From: Planctomycetota bacterium
Lineage (GTDB): Bacteria; Planctomycetota; Planctomycetia; Pirellulales; Pirellulaceae
DNA: 44,497 nucleotides
Assembly (NCBI GenBank): GCA_026692905.1
Contig: JAPLNL010000095.1
Location: 1-44,497 of the forward strand
Direction of reading: 5' to 3'
The notes below the pieces were generated by a model that did no database searches, was not told the origin of the DNA, and was given only the letters and a program-made list of their open reading frames with translations. Below are positions 8,699 through 19,491 of this stretch, one piece after another; the first letter of the stretch is position 1; each line of letters opens with the position of its first letter. The position numbers and the translations under genes were made by a program.

Positions 8699-9055
8699 CT
8701 GGAGGTTGCTCACAAAATGATAGCCGAAGCGTAACTATGGAGACCAATTTGACGCCATGCACGAAAAATAGCGATCGATGGATTGAAGTATTGACCGAAG
8801 AGGTCATAAGGTGTCTAGAAAATCGATTGTTCGGACTTAAGAAAGATCGCCGCACGGCCAAGTCGCAAGATAAAAAAACGACCCCCACGGAATTTCGCGA
8901 ATGAACGGCGCTGCCCCCAGCATTGTTCAAGTCGTTTTGCCCCGAAAATTCCGCAGGGATCGAATTTTTTGATTTCTTGGAAGTCTTATCGGAATCGGAG
9001 TTTAGGATGGAGCAAGGAACTTCTGATTTTTGCACTACGGTTTTCCTCAGCCGCC
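8699..9055. other. intergenic stretch, no gene recognised
   Basis: About 357 bases between the glycosyltransferase start and the stop of the oxidoreductase gene, both minus strand. Open frames exist on both strands, but their translations are rich in Arg, Ser and Cys and do not resemble a protein family. Around 8885-8960 ACGGAATTTCGCG and AAAATTCCGC form a loose inverted pair. The promoter for the glycosyltransferase should lie here, but none is clear. Confidence 0.45.
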
Positions 9056-10090
9056 TCAAAAGCGGATTCGAGTACCTCTCTTTGCGGCTTTGTAGATGGA
9101 GGTAATCAGTTCGACGCTTCTACGGCCCTCCAGTCCATCGATCGAACAAGGCAAACCTTTCTTGATACCATGTAAGAAGTTAGCGAAAAGATCACGGTGC
9201 GCTTTGTGCCCAATGGCTGCTGGGTCCGCAGCACCACCTCCGGTCACGTTGCTCGTCATCTGTTCCAAGATTTTTGCATCGCTCTTGAATGCTTTGGAAA
9301 AACTCCATTGCTTGATCGCTTCTTCCTCCAGGGTGGCGGAACCGAGAGCCCCCGCGATCTCGATTCGCTTTAGTGTTCCAGGATAAGCAGCCGTCGTTGC
9401 CTCGATTGTTCCCAAGGCCCCAGAATCGAATTCCAGAATAGCGGTTGCGGCATCCTCAACTTCGATCCGTTCGTGGGCTCGCAATGCTGTCATTGCGGAA
9501 ACGGATTTGACTGGCCCCATGAGCCACAAGAGCAAATCGACACTATGAATCGCCTGGTTCATCAAGGCTCCGCCGCCATCGAGTTCCCAAGTTCCCCGCC
9601 ACAAGCCGCTGTCGTAATAAGCTTGAGTACGAAACCACTTAACATAAGCTGCCGCCAGCGAAATGGTCCCGAACCGCCCCTGTTCCGCGGCCGACTTCAT
9701 GAGTTGAGCGGATTTATGGAAGCGCGATGGAAAAATGGTTCCAAGTTGGACGCCCGCCTTCGAACAGGCTTCGATCAATTTGTCGCAACGTGCAGTCGTC
9801 ACTTCCAAGGGCTTTTCAACCAAAACGTGCTTGCCCGCTCTAGCTGCCTCGAGTCCAGGTTCAAGATGGGCGCCGCTTGGGGTGCAGATGGTAACAACAT
9901 CGACCGCAGGATTAGCCAACATCTTTCGAAGATCGCTATACCCAGTACCACCAAAGGCGGCTGCAAACTCGTTCGCTTTGTCGATCGAACGACTATGGCA
10001 CGCCACCAACTTCGAACCCTTGAGTTCTGCGATTGCTTTAGCGTGAAACTTGGCAATCATTCCGCAACCAATAATGGCCCAACCGGTCAT
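9056..10090 (-). CDS. Gfo/Idh/MocA family oxidoreductase
   Basis: A 344-residue NAD(P)-dependent dehydrogenase. The Rossmann start WAIIGCGMIAKFHAKAI carries GxGxxA, and VTICTPSGAH plus the signature E92-K93-P94 (VEKPLEV) are present. The C-terminal substrate domain shows LDGGGALMNQAIHSVDLLLW with the catalytic-region H182 and D185. No Tat or Sec signal precedes it, unlike many secreted planctomycete members, so it is cytosolic. Members act on sugars, inositols and related polyols; the substrate here is unknown. Planctomycetes usually carry many paralogues. Confidence 0.93.
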   Translation of the reverse strand: MTGWAIIGCGMIAKFHAKAIAELKGSKLVACHSRSIDKANEFAAAFGGTGYSDLRKMLANPAVDVVTICTPSGAHLEPGLEAARAGKHVLVEKPLEVTTARCDKLIEACSKAGVQLGTIFPSRFHKSAQLMKSAAEQGRFGTISLAAAYVKWFRTQAYYDSGLWRGTWELDGGGALMNQAIHSVDLLLWLMGPVKSVSAMTALRAHERIEVEDAATAILEFDSGALGTIEATTAAYPGTLKRIEIAGALGSATLEEEAIKQWSFSKAFKSDAKILEQMTSNVTGGGAADPAAIGHKAHRDLFANFLHGIKKGLPCSIDGLEGRRSVELITSIYKAAKRGTRIRF

Positions 10091-10855
10091 AAGTTACTTT
10101 CCGAGAAAAATTTTCTGTTAAAAATCGACGATCGTCACTGCCCCCGCGTTGCCCCGAGTTGGTGTACCGGCTTCAGCCGGTACACCAACTACGGTATCTA
10201 TGGGAGGGCGAGGCTCCTGCCGAGCCGTAATCGCCCTGGTTCGGCAGGAGCCTCACCCTCCCGAGCAATGAATTGCTTAGGTAAACTTGTTGGAAACATG
10301 TTCACAGCGGTGGCCTCACCCTCCCGAAGAAGAAGTGCCTGCGTAAACTCGATGGAAACATGTTTCAATTGGTGGGCGGAGCCCCTCAAATTCCAGTGTA
10401 ATGATGACTCAAAGTTCATCGCAAAGCCAGGGCCCACGAAATTAAGCAACACCGGATTCGTTCGAAATCGGTTCCAGGCTACAATCGCAGCGGTGACGCA
10501 TCATGCGCTGCTCAAAACAGGGTTTTGTGTAGCGAAAGTCGTCAAGACTTTCCACTGCATCGCTTAAAACTACCGAAACACTTGACGAGTTTCGCTACTA
10601 AGTACTTCGGCATGAGTCTTCAAGTGAAACAAACCTTTAGCCGTTGGGCGCTAGTCCCGGTTTTCCACTCGACATTCGTCGAGAGCCGGGGCTAGCGACC
10701 ATCGGCGAATGAATACGAAAAACAAATGCGGATGTGCTTACATCCTTAATGGCGACTTCTAAATTGGGCGAGGGGAGCAAAGTCAAAGACATGGGATATC
10801 ACAAGCTCAGCCGCGAGGGCCTTTTGATTAGCGACACACTTTGGAGCGAGTATCT
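10091..10855. repeat. long repeat-filled intergenic region
   Basis: These 765 bases hold several repeat families and no convincing gene. A 15-bp-arm hairpin with loop TTCA lies at 10157-10190. A GEAPAEP-type element lies at 10202-10325 and is listed separately. GTAGCGAAAGTCGTCAAG (10529 on) and CTTGACGAGTTTCGCTAC (ending 10598) form an inverted pair. A long imperfect hairpin at 10639-10706 is built on GGGCGCTAGTCCCGG / CCGGGGCTAGCGACC; half of it recurs near 23194-23224. The plus-strand frame over 9473-10567 is an antisense shadow. Confidence 0.7.
10202..10325. repeat. GEAPAEP-type hairpin repeat, copy 1
   Basis: GGGAGGGCGAGGCTCCTGCC at 10202 pairs with GGCAGGAGCCTCACCCTCCC ending at 10262. 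A linker beginning AGCAATGAATTGCTTAGG follows, then AACATGTTCACAGCGGTGG and another half site CCTCACCCTCCCG. The whole right half is nearly identical to 33001-33086. A further degraded linker continues to about 10380. Accidental translation of this element gives GEAPAEP and GRSLALP peptides. Confidence 0.85.
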
Positions 10856-13800
10856 GTGAGTTCGAAATTGGCTCAAGTATGGTGTGACGTTGGTGGAACT
10901 TTTACGGATTGCTTCGTAGTGCTTCCCTCTGGCCAACGACTCAATACGAAAGTTTTGAGCAGCGGCGTGGTTAAAGGAACCGCGGAAACTTGGCTCAATG
11001 AAAACACCTTCGTTGACTTAACGCGTCGCTCTGATCCCGAGGGATTTTGGATCGGAGCGGACGTCCGATGGCTTGATGACGAGGGTGCGGTTGTTGCAAC
11101 CCATCGTTGCACTGGATTCGTTGCGAGCTCAGGAGCGTTTTCCATCGATAGACTCGAGGATGTCGATGATACCAACAAGGCCTTTCAAGGGCGATCGCGG
11201 GTTCGTTTCGAATTGGTCGCTGGTATCGAAGCTCCCGTTTTGGCCACACGATTGCTGCTTGGCTGCAACCTGTCGGAACCGCTGCCTCGTTTGGCTGTGC
11301 GACTAGGAACGACGCGAGGTACCAATGCTCTCCTGACACGAAATGGGGAACGATGCGCCTTGGTTACGACAAAGGGCTTTGCGGATTTGGTGCGTATTGG
11401 ATATCAAGAGCGGCCCGAACTGTTTGCCTTAGCGGTTCGCAAACGCATTCCGCTTCACCATTGCGTCGTTGAAATCGACGAACGCTTGTCCGCGGACGGT
11501 TCCGTACTCAGCCCCATCGATCTGCAGGCGACCGAACGTTCCCTTCGTGAACTTTTCCAAACCGGGATCCGATCCCTTGCCGTTTGCCTTCTCCATTCGT
11601 ACTGCAACCCAGCTCACGAGCTCGTCATAGAACGTATTGCAAACGACATCGGTTTTCATTGCGTTTGTATTAGCAGTCAAGTATCACCAAAAATCAAGGC
11701 TGTGCTTCGAGCCGAAACCGCGTTGGTGGACGCCTACCTGACACCGACCGTGCGCAGCTACTTGTCTTTGACCTCGCAACAATTCGGATCGAAACACAAC
11801 ATCGATCAAGATCTGCGGATACGAGTCATGACGAGCAGCGGTGGTCTCGTGGCGGCGGATTTGGTGCGTGGCAAAGACACCGTACTCTCAGGGCCAGCCG
11901 GTGGCGCTGTGGCAATCGAAGCTCTAGCACACGCCATGAACGAGCTTAAATGCATCGGCCTGGACATGGGTGGAACCAGCACCGATGTCTGTCGAATCGC
12001 TGGCAAGCTTCAGCTGGAACACGAAACGATCAAGGCCGGAGTCCGAATGATGGTTCCGACACTTGCAATTCATACGGTCGCTGCTGGGGGAGGTAGTGTA
12101 TGCTGGTTCGACGGTGTTGCACTTCGAGTCGGACCTCAAAGCGCTGGAGCCGATCCAGGGCCAGCTTGCTATTGCCGAGGCGGTCCTCTGACGATCACCG
12201 ACTTAAATTTGTTATCGAATCGGATCGATCTCGACACATTCCCCTTTCGCTTGGACGTGCAAGCGGCGACGCAACGGCTAAACGAGGTGCTGACCGAGTT
12301 AAACAAGAAAGCAAACTCGGCTCTGTCAGAATTTACCGTGCATCGCCTCATTGCAGGGTTTCGCCTCATTGCCAATGAGCACATGGCAGCTGCCGTTCGC
12401 AGTATCTCGATCGCCCAGGGGGCTGACCCGCGAGAGCACGCGCTCGTCGGATTTGGCGGTGCAGCGGGCCAACACATTTGTGAGATAGCAGAACTGATCG
12501 ATATCCATCATGTCATCGATCCACCGGAAGCTGGATTGCTTAGTGCACTGGGCATGGGCTTGGCATCGATCCAACGGACCCTTTCGAAGCCCATCTATCA
12601 ATTGCTCGAACTCTGCGACGCGTCCAAAATATTGCTTGTGCATTCGGAATTGCGAAGCTCGGCTCAACACGAATTTCAACGCGAAGGGATCGCATTCGAT
12701 CAAGTTGAAGATTCCTATGAGCTTGAGCTGCGGTATGTCGGCAGCGAAGGAACGCTCATGGTTCCGATGGCGTTTCGAATGGCAGAGAATCAAAATTCTG
12801 CTTTGGAAATGTCCAAGATTCGTTTCTCCGATATGCACTCGCAACGATTTGGCTACTCTTGTCCTGGCAAACCGATCGAGTTGGTTTCGCTCAAAGGGGA
12901 ATTTCGTTTGCCTTCACAAAACCGAATGGCAAAGATCGTATCGGTAGAGCCATTGACGGTTTCGGCAAAGCCCAGACGCGATACCGTCGGCGCCGTGTTC
13001 ATGCGACAAGACTTGTTACCGGGACAGTCTGTGACCGGGCCTGCTCTCATCGTTTCGAGCGGCAGCACGACGGCTGTCCCTATCGAATGGACTGTCCATG
13101 TTCTTTCGGACAAAACACTTTCCATTCGTCGCAACCGAAAAAATCCACAAAGCGTGAGCGGCACCATTGCGTCTAAAGTTGGTCACGCGAACGTCGTCGA
13201 TCCAGTAACCCGAGAAGTGATCGCTCAACGGATCGCAGCGATCGCAGACCAAATGGGGATTGTGCTAGAACAGACGGCGGTGAGTGTAAATGTCAAAGAC
13301 CGACGCGATTTTAGTTGCGCGGTATTTGCTTCAAACGGCGATTTGATTGCGAATGCTCCGCATGTTCCTGTCCACTTGGGAGCGATGAGCCAAACCATTC
13401 GTTGTTTGCTTCAATTGTTTCCCTCGATGCAGCCAGGCGATTGCTTCGTAACCAACGATCCCTACCAAGGTGGGTCGCATTTGCCAGACATTACTGTTGT
13501 CACTCCTGTTTTCGTTGGGAGCGCGAGCAGGAGTAGTCCGACCACGAAACGGCAAGCGGATTTCTTTGTCGCTTGCCGTGCTCATCACGCTGAAATCGGC
13601 GGCGTATCCCCCGGCTCCATGGCTCCGACCTCGACGCGTCTTGGTGATGAAGGAGTCGTGATCCCACCAATGTATCTCGCGCAACAAGGTGTCGATCGAT
13701 CGTCGGATGTCGAGCAATTGCTTCGTATTGGTCCATACCCGTCGAGAGCCGTCGCGGAAAACATGGCTGACTTATCTGCCCAACAAGCAGCAAATCAACG

Positions 13801-15961
13801 TGGTCTGCACGCTATGTCAGAATTAGCCGACGTCTATGGTGTGGAAGTACTGACTCAATATCTTGAGTTCATTCAGCAAGCCTGCGAAACGAAAACGCGG
13901 GCCTGGATTGAGACTCTACCGGAGACGCCATGCTATTTTAGCGATAGCATGGACGATGGCACTCGAATATCCGTTCAACTTCGAAAAGCGGTCGATTCGT
14001 CCAGCCGAGCGATACTCGCCATTGATTTCAGCGGAACCGGCCCAGTCTCTGCGGGCAATTTGAATGCGAATCCAGCAATCGTGACGGCCGCAGTCATGTA
14101 CGTCATACGCTGCGCGGTTGCGGATACGTTGCCCCTCAATTCCGGGGTCATGCGATGTGTTCAATTGACGATCCCTCCGGGTATTCTCAATCCAGAGAAA
14201 ATAGGAAATCGTGAAGATTGGCCAGCCGTTGCGGGAGGCAACGTCGAGACAAGCCAACGCGTCGTGGATTGCTTGCTCGGTGCTTTGAGATTAGCGGCGG
14301 CTAGCCAAGGGACCATGAACAATTTTCTATTTGGCGATTCTCGCTTCGGATACTACGAGACGATCGGCGGAGGCACCGGCGCAACGTCTAGTTCAGCTGG
14401 GGAAGATGCGGTACATTCGCACATGACCAATACGCGTTTGACCGATGTCGAGGTACTTGAAAAACGATATCCGGTTAGGCTCGTACGATTTGAAATTCGG
14501 AAAGGTAGCGGGGGTCGCGGACTGCACTCAGGTGGAAGCGGGCTCATTCGACAAATACTTGCGCTGAAGCCGTTGGATGTTTCGCTAGTAACGAGCCGAC
14601 GCAATACCGTGCCATTTGGTTTGAACGGTGGTGAAGCAGGCAAGTCGGGCGAGAACTGGTTGATTCGCAAAGATGGCGAGCAAGTTCGGCTGAAGAGTTC
14701 AGAGCAGCTTTCCATCAATGCGGGCGATTGCATTCGCATTGAAACGCCAGGGGGTGGCGGAATAGGTAAAATTTCTTGCGAATCTGCCCTAGAATGTGGC
14801 GTTACGACGAACCAAGAGGCTTTCGTTCATCCGACAGCTCAATCGGTAAGAAATGCCCTGGCGCGGGCCGCGATAGAGGGTGCTTGGCAAACATATGAAG
14901 GACCAAATCTACATAATCTTCGGTCTGTTTTATCCAAGGCTGTGAATCGGGAACATGTCCGGCTTTGTTGTTCTGGGACATTCGCTGTGGAGCTGGCGGT
15001 GCGATCACTGCATTTGCAATCCGATGCCGAAGTGATCTTAGCTGGTTACGATTTCCCAGGAAATTTCCGAGCCATCCAAGATGCTGGGTCGAGTGTTGTC
15101 CTGTGTGATGTGGCTGAGAAGGATTGGGTCCCGCATGTGGCTCAATTGGAGCATGCGCTTGGGCCAAAGACCAAAGCCGTCGTGGTTTCGCATTTGCACG
15201 GCAGCCTTGCCCCTATGGCTGCCATTTGTCGTTGGGCACGCGAACGCGGGTTATTGGTGGTAGAAGATGCTTGCCAAGTGCATGGGGCGAGTATCGATGG
15301 AAAGCCTGCGGGAGCTTGGGGAGACCTCGGCGTATTCAGTTTCGGCGGCAGCAAATTGATTGCGGCGGGACGCGGCGGAGCGGTCGTCACCAACGATGCG
15401 AGGTTCGCGCAAAGGATGACCGTCTATTGCGAACGGGGCAATGATTCGTATGCACTGTCCGAGTTGCAAGCGGCCGTTCTTGTTCCGCAATACGAGCATT
15501 TGATAACGGATCATTCATTGCGTCTGCAGGCGGCCGATAATTTGATCCAAGGTCTAGCGCGGCACGAATGGTTATCGGTCGTGCCGATGGCCGAGAACGT
15601 GCAGCCAGCTTACTATAAAGTCGGGATCATGTTGCGTGACTCGCTATTGCAGTCCACGCCGGTGCAATCCTTTGTTCAAAACCGTTCCAGTGCGTCTACG
15701 TCGCCGATGGCGTTGGCGAGAGAGTATGTTTTGCAACAACTGGAGCGACAGCAAGTCGATTGCGGAGAGGGCTTTCGTGGCTTTTTGCGACGGTCATCAA
15801 ATCGTTGTCGCAGAGTGGACCTTCTGGATAACAGTCGCTGGGCCGCCGATGCCACCATCGTAATTCATCATAGTCACCTCTTGGATCCCCAAACGGGCGA
15901 GTCCAATATCAATCGCGTTCTGACTGCGTTCGATACCCTCAACCTGGAGATTTCGCATTGA
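10856..15961 (+). CDS. fused hydantoinase A / hydantoinase B / DegT-type aminotransferase
   Basis: A 1701-residue cytosolic protein with three enzymes in one frame. Residues about 5-770 are HyuA, the ATP-dependent half of 5-oxoprolinase/hydantoinase: [40 protein letters not shown] and [12 protein letters not shown]. Residues about 780-1305 are Hyu[47 protein letters not shown]. Residues about 1320-1700 are a DegT/DnrJ/EryC1/StrS PLP aminotransferase: [23 protein letters not shown] and [18 protein letters not shown], with the PLP lysine near 1500. HyuA-HyuB alone matches the usual ~1290 residues. GTG 10856 has GGAG nine bases upstream; an in-frame TTG at 10841 is the alternative. The stop overlaps surE. 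Domain calls are firm; the joint reaction is not known. Confidence 0.9.
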   Translation: MSSKLAQVWCDVGGTFTDCFVVLPSGQRLNTKVLSSGVVKGTAETWLNENTFVDLTRRSDPEGFWIGADVRWLDDEGAVVATHRCTGFVASSGAFSIDRLEDVDDTNKAFQGRSRVRFELVAGIEAPVLATRLLLGCNLSEPLPRLAVRLGTTRGTNALLTRNGERCALVTTKGFADLVRIGYQERPELFALAVRKRIPLHHCVVEIDERLSADGSVLSPIDLQATERSLRELFQTGIRSLAVCLLHSYCNPAHELVIERIANDIGFHCVCISSQVSPKIKAVLRAETALVDAYLTPTVRSYLSLTSQQFGSKHNIDQDLRIRVMTSSGGLVAADLVRGKDTVLSGPAGGAVAIEALAHAMNELKCIGLDMGGTSTDVCRIAGKLQLEHETIKAGVRMMVPTLAIHTVAAGGGSVCWFDGVALRVGPQSAGADPGPACYCRGGPLTITDLNLLSNRIDLDTFPFRLDVQAATQRLNEVLTELNKKANSALSEFTVHRLIAGFRLIANEHMAAAVRSISIAQGADPREHALVGFGGAAGQHICEIAELIDIHHVIDPPEAGLLSALGMGLASIQRTLSKPIYQLLELCDASKILLVHSELRSSAQHEFQREGIAFDQVEDSYELELRYVGSEGTLMVPMAFRMAENQNSALEMSKIRFSDMHSQRFGYSCPGKPIELVSLKGEFRLPSQNRMAKIVSVEPLTVSAKPRRDTVGAVFMRQDLLPGQSVTGPALIVSSGSTTAVPIEWTVHVLSDKTLSIRRNRKNPQSVSGTIASKVGHANVVDPVTREVIAQRIAAIADQMGIVLEQTAVSVNVKDRRDFSCAVFASNGDLIANAPHVPVHLGAMSQTIRCLLQLFPSMQPGDCFVTNDPYQGGSHLPDITVVTPVFVGSASRSSPTTKRQADFFVACRAHHAEIGGVSPGSMAPTSTRLGDEGVVIPPMYLAQQGVDRSSDVEQLLRIGPYPSRAVAENMADLSAQQAANQRGLHAMSELADVYGVEVLTQYLEFIQQACETKTRAWIETLPETPCYFSDSMDDGTRISVQLRKAVDSSSRAILAIDFSGTGPVSAGNLNANPAIVTAAVMYVIRCAVADTLPLNSGVMRCVQLTIPPGILNPEKIGNREDWPAVAGGNVETSQRVVDCLLGALRLAAASQGTMNNFLFGDSRFGYYETIGGGTGATSSSAGEDAVHSHMTNTRLTDVEVLEKRYPVRLVRFEIRKGSGGRGLHSGGSGLIRQILALKPLDVSLVTSRRNTVPFGLNGGEAGKSGENWLIRKDGEQVRLKSSEQLSINAGDCIRIETPGGGGIGKISCESALECGVTTNQEAFVHPTAQSVRNALARAAIEGAWQTYEGPNLHNLRSVLSKAVNREHVRLCCSGTFAVELAVRSLHLQSDAEVILAGYDFPGNFRAIQDAGSSVVLCDVAEKDWVPHVAQLEHALGPKTKAVVVSHLHGSLAPMAAICRWARERGLLVVEDACQVHGASIDGKPAGAWGDLGVFSFGGSKLIAAGRGGAVVTNDARFAQRMTVYCERGNDSYALSELQAAVLVPQYEHLITDHSLRLQAADNLIQGLARHEWLSVVPMAENVQPAYYKVGIMLRDSLLQSTPVQSFVQNRSSASTSPMALAREYVLQQLERQQVDCGEGFRGFLRRSSNRCRRVDLLDNSRWAADATIVIHHSHLLDPQTGESNINRVLTAFDTLNLEISH

Positions 15962-16752
15962 AGATTTTAGTCACGAACGATGACGGCATCGATGCCGAGG
16001 GACTGCAATGCCTCGTCGAAGTGCTCGCGAAGAACGCAGAATGCTATGTCGTTGCACCAGACCAAGGGCGAAGCTGTTGCAGCCACGGAGTGACGACAGG
16101 CTCGTCGCTCGATGTCGTTTCGCGTGCTGGTAATCAGTGGACAGTTTCCGGGACGCCAGCTGACTGTGTACGAGTGGGACTGCTTTATCTGAATCTCAAG
16201 CCGGATTGGGTCGTTTCTGGCGTCAATCACGGTGGGAATTTAGGAGTGGATATTCTGTATAGCGGAACTGCTGCAGGGGCCCGCGAAGCGAGTCTGTTCG
16301 GCATTCCGTCGGTTGCAATTTCCCAGTACATGCGTCGCGATGTGGAGCGAGACTGGGGCCTAAATGCCCGGCGGGCGGAAACTGTTTTCCAAAAAATTCT
16401 TGACAGGGAAAGGCCTGGAGCTGGATTTTGGAACGTCAATTTGCCCGCGTTACCTACCGAGGTAACCAGCTTGGAATTCCCCGTGTCCCTTTGCGAGCCG
16501 GAATCTCAGTCGCTGTCCTATTCCATAGAGGAAATCGAGGAAAACCGCGAAATCGCTGGGAAATCGCTAGTTGAGGCCGATCCAACGGCTTTGCGGACCG
16601 TACTGTACAAGAGCAATTACCAAGCGAGACCGCGCGTTCCCGGAAGCGATGTGGACCTGTGTTTTGGTGGTCACGCCACGGTTTCTTGGCTCCAATCGGG
16701 ACTCGGGGGAGAGCGGATTTATCGGGCAAAGTCAACCCTGGATCAGCGTTGA
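15958..16752 (+). CDS. surE: 5'/3'-nucleotidase SurE
   Basis: A 264-residue SurE-family phosphatase that removes phosphate from nucleoside monophosphates using a divalent metal. Metal ligands N7-D8-D9 (TNDDG), S39 in VAPDQGRSCCSH, and N90 in VVSGVNHGGNLG are present. They are followed by DILYSGTAAGAREA and the GIPSVAIS strand. The C-terminal third is divergent, as is common. Translation starts at TTG 15958, sharing TTGA with the stop of the fusion gene, which implies translational coupling. An unusual start in a well-conserved family is supported by the exact N-terminal alignment. Confidence 0.92.
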   Translation: MKILVTNDDGIDAEGLQCLVEVLAKNAECYVVAPDQGRSCCSHGVTTGSSLDVVSRAGNQWTVSGTPADCVRVGLLYLNLKPDWVVSGVNHGGNLGVDILYSGTAAGAREASLFGIPSVAISQYMRRDVERDWGLNARRAETVFQKILDRERPGAGFWNVNLPALPTEVTSLEFPVSLCEPESQSLSYSIEEIEENREIAGKSLVEADPTALRTVLYKSNYQARPRVPGSDVDLCFGGHATVSWLQSGLGGERIYRAKSTLDQR

Positions 16753-16778
16753 CCACTGATTGTCGGACTTAGTAAAAT
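16749..16778 (+). promoter_or_regulatory. candidate sigma-70 promoter for the DsbD-like gene
   Basis: TTGACC at 16749-16754 and TAAAAT at 16773-16778 are separated by 18 bases and sit about 27 bases before the ATG at 16805. The -35 box overlaps the surE stop region. Identified by eye only. Confidence 0.35.
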
Positions 16779-16804
16779 ACTGGGTCCACTTTTGAAAGCA
16801 AAGA

Positions 16805-19228
16805 ATGCATATGCCAAAATTTCTGCTACTAGCTGCGACGTTTCTTCTGGTCACCTGCATTTCTATGTTGGCATTGGCTGACGATGGAAAAGGGAAATCT
16901 GCCAAGCAGAAAGGTCTAGGTGGGCTCGGCTTGGATTTGGGCGGTTCGAGCGGTGGTTCGTTAAGCGGAAATCCTTGGACTTTCACCGCTAGCTACGAAG
17001 CAGAGGAGGGGGGCCAACGTGGACGTGTGACTGTCGATGTGAAGCTCGAGGATGGACACCATATCTTTTCGACGACGCAACCACCCGGGGGTCCGACCGC
17101 AACCGTCATTTCATTCACCACGCCAGGCATCACGCTTGCCGGTCCCTTTTCGCCCGACTCTTCCTTTGAAGTTTCTCTGAACGAGATCGGATTCGAAGGC
17201 TTTCGAATTGAACAGCACCACGATTCGGTAGTTTGGACTGCGCCGGTCAATTTCAGTACGCCGCTCAACGCAACACCTGGCCCGATTGCTCTCAAGATCG
17301 ATGCGCAGGTTTGTCGTGAGTCTTGCATTCCCGTCCGCGGCGAAGCAGTTCAAGCGACATTCAAAGGGTTCTATGCGTCTGCCATGGCAGCAGCAAACAA
17401 CGGCCCATTTCGAGAACCGGAGAGCCCGATCGAATGGACAGTCACCCTGGACAAGTCCACGGTGAAACCGGGGGACCAATTAAATCTGATGCTCAATGCA
17501 AAACCTGACGCCGAATACCATATCTACAAATATGATTCGATGGATCCAAGCACGGATTCTCGCACTCTCATCGCCGTAACCAACAAGGCTGGGTTGCTCG
17601 CCGGAACCCCCGAAACCAAAAGCAAGCTCGTTCATAAGGACTTGGGTGGCGGCGAAGAAGTGGACTTCTACGACGGACCTGTCTCTTGGCGTGTCCCGTT
17701 TACGGTGCCCGAACAAGCCATCGAGGGTTCTTACCTTCTCAAAGGCTTGATCGGTTATCAAGGTTGCACAAACGGTGCTTGCGATCAACCTCGCGGAATT
17801 CGATTTCAAGTTGAAATGATGGTAGGTGCCAAATCCGTTGCCGAACCACTATCGGCGACATTGGCTGCTGTTCCTTTTAAGGAGGTAGTCGACTACCCGG
17901 GTATGTCGCAATGGATCGACGGCCAAAAGATCAAACTCACGCTATCACCCGTTGAACTCTTCTCGAAATTCTGCCTTGCCATGTTGGGTGGCTTGATATT
18001 GAACTTCATGCCATGCGTGCTGCCGGTGATTGGCCTCAAGGTGCTTGGGTTTGTGAGCGAAGCAGGTGGCAATCGTCGAACCGCGTCACTTTTGACACTT
18101 ACGTACGCAGCCGGGATCGTGTCTCTGATCCTTGGGCTCGGGGTGCTCAGCGTTGTCGTAAGACAGTACACAGGTCAAGCTTTCGGATGGGGGGAACAAT
18201 TTGGCGCCGTTCCATTTCGGATCTTGATCACTGCGTTCATGTTTTCACTTGCCTTGAGCTTCCTCGGAGTTTGGGAAATCCCCATCCCTGGTTTTGCGAT
18301 GAGCAAGACCAGTACGGAACTCTCCAATCGAGAAGGATACATGGGAGCCTTCTTCAAGGGACTGATCACGACTCTGCTTGCGACACCGTGCAGCGCTCCG
18401 TTTTTAGGAAGCGTATTTGTCGTGGCTCTTACGCAACCCGCTTGGGTCGTACTATTGATCTTTGCTGGGGTGGGACTAGGGATGGCGATCCCTTATCTCG
18501 CTGTCGCGGCGAACCCGTCGTTGCTGTCGTTTTTACCCAAGCCTGGTGCTTGGATGGAGACGTTTAAAGAGGCGTTGGCCTTTCCGATGCTCCTTTCGGT
18601 TGTATTCCTGGTCAGCGGATTTCTTGACAAAGATCGCATGGCGATGTTGTCGTCATTGATGTTTGTATGGTTCGCTTGTTGGATGGTTGGCAAAGTGCCT
18701 ATTTGGTCCGATGCGAGCGTGAAATTTAGAAACTGGGCAATAGCGGCTTCAGTCGCTGGTCTCGGTACGTTTGGCTCGTTTTACTACCTGCAGCCTTCAC
18801 AACACCAACTCGACTGGCAAGCCTACGACGAGGCGAAGCTGGACGCTTTGGTTGCTGAAGGCAAAACCGTCATGATCGATTTCACAGCCAACTGGTGCCA
18901 AAACTGCAAAGTCAACTTGATCACCGCCATCGAAACCAAAAAGGTAAAAGAGTTAGTTGAGACCGACAAAATCGTTCCAATGGTCGCCGATTTTACGAAT
19001 TATCCCCCTGCTTTGAAGGCAAAGCTGAACGAACTGAACAGCCTTTCGATACCATTGCTGGCAATATACCATGGTGGAGATACGGAGCGGCCGATTTTGC
19101 TGCGCGATCTCATTACCGAATCCCAGTTGGTCGAGGCATTGAAGACCGCAGGACCGAGCAAAAGCAATTCCGCACGTCCGACCGCCACAGGCACGGACAC
19201 CGACCCGAAACCACCTCACGTCCAATAA
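16805..19228 (+). CDS. DsbD-like thiol:disulfide interchange protein
   Basis: An 807-residue inner-membrane reductant conduit. A signal peptide (LLLAATFLLVTCISMLALA) leads into two successive DsbD-N-like beta domains. The first has the pair CRESCIP, the second CTNGACDQP; these Cys pairs are expected to pass electrons to periplasmic partners. A membrane domain of about eight helices follows, with the signature cysteines in LNFMPCVLPVIGLKVLG and TTLLATPCSAPFLGS. The C-terminus is a thioredoxin fold with ANWCQNCK. The order matches DsbD/ScsB-type proteins, the duplicated N-terminal domain being closer to ScsB. ATG 16805 or 16811 are both possible. The ACP gene starts 17 bases after the stop. Confidence 0.92.
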   Translation: MHMPKFLLLAATFLLVTCISMLALADDGKGKSAKQKGLGGLGLDLGGSSGGSLSGNPWTFTASYEAEEGGQRGRVTVDVKLEDGHHIFSTTQPPGGPTATVISFTTPGITLAGPFSPDSSFEVSLNEIGFEGFRIEQHHDSVVWTAPVNFSTPLNATPGPIALKIDAQVCRESCIPVRGEAVQATFKGFYASAMAAANNGPFREPESPIEWTVTLDKSTVKPGDQLNLMLNAKPDAEYHIYKYDSMDPSTDSRTLIAVTNKAGLLAGTPETKSKLVHKDLGGGEEVDFYDGPVSWRVPFTVPEQAIEGSYLLKGLIGYQGCTNGACDQPRGIRFQVEMMVGAKSVAEPLSATLAAVPFKEVVDYPGMSQWIDGQKIKLTLSPVELFSKFCLAMLGGLILNFMPCVLPVIGLKVLGFVSEAGGNRRTASLLTLTYAAGIVSLILGLGVLSVVVRQYTGQAFGWGEQFGAVPFRILITAFMFSLALSFLGVWEIPIPGFAMSKTSTELSNREGYMGAFFKGLITTLLATPCSAPFLGSVFVVALTQPAWVVLLIFAGVGLGMAIPYLAVAANPSLLSFLPKPGAWMETFKEALAFPMLLSVVFLVSGFLDKDRMAMLSSLMFVWFACWMVGKVPIWSDASVKFRNWAIAASVAGLGTFGSFYYLQPSQHQLDWQAYDEAKLDALVAEGKTVMIDFTANWCQNCKVNLITAIETKKVKELVETDKIVPMVADFTNYPPALKAKLNELNSLSIPLLAIYHGGDTERPILLRDLITESQLVEALKTAGPSKSNSARPTATGTDTDPKPPHVQ

Positions 19229-19245
19229 CACCAGGATCCGACAGC

Positions 19246-19491
19246 ATGGATAGCGTAGACTTCCAATCCGTCCAAACACAAATCGTTGAGTATCTCAGGA
19301 AAGTCTGCGGTGGCTCGCCACAAGGAAACGATTCGTTAGCCATGATCGGCATCGATTCCGTCGCGATGGCGGAATTGACATTTGAGCTTGAGAAGCGTTT
19401 CGGCATCAATATCGACGATGATATTTTGGACGTCGATTCGGTAGATGAACTTGTGCAATATGTTGTAGCACGCAAAGAAGGAAAGAAATGA
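19246..19491 (+). CDS. acyl carrier protein
   Basis: An 81-residue four-helix carrier. The phosphopantetheine site is S38 in GIDSVAMAEL, and the acidic helix LTFELEKRFGINIDDDIL fits the family. It is not linked to fatty acid synthesis genes (no fabD/G/F nearby), so it may be a dedicated carrier rather than the housekeeping AcpP. Its TGA overlaps the mnmG start (ATGA), giving tight coupling. The start ATG 19246 is clear. Confidence 0.92.
   Translation: MDSVDFQSVQTQIVEYLRKVCGGSPQGNDSLAMIGIDSVAMAELTFELEKRFGINIDDDILDVDSVDELVQYVVARKEGKK

Noticed and set aside
8484-9059. 191-residue minus-strand open frame
   Set aside because: It overlaps the glycosyltransferase start in another frame and its composition is not protein-like.
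9473-10567. 364-residue plus-strand open frame
   Set aside because: It is antisense to the Gfo/Idh/MocA gene and then runs through repeats; the translation is rich in Ser, Arg and Cys with GSAGASPS-type repeat peptides and no domain.
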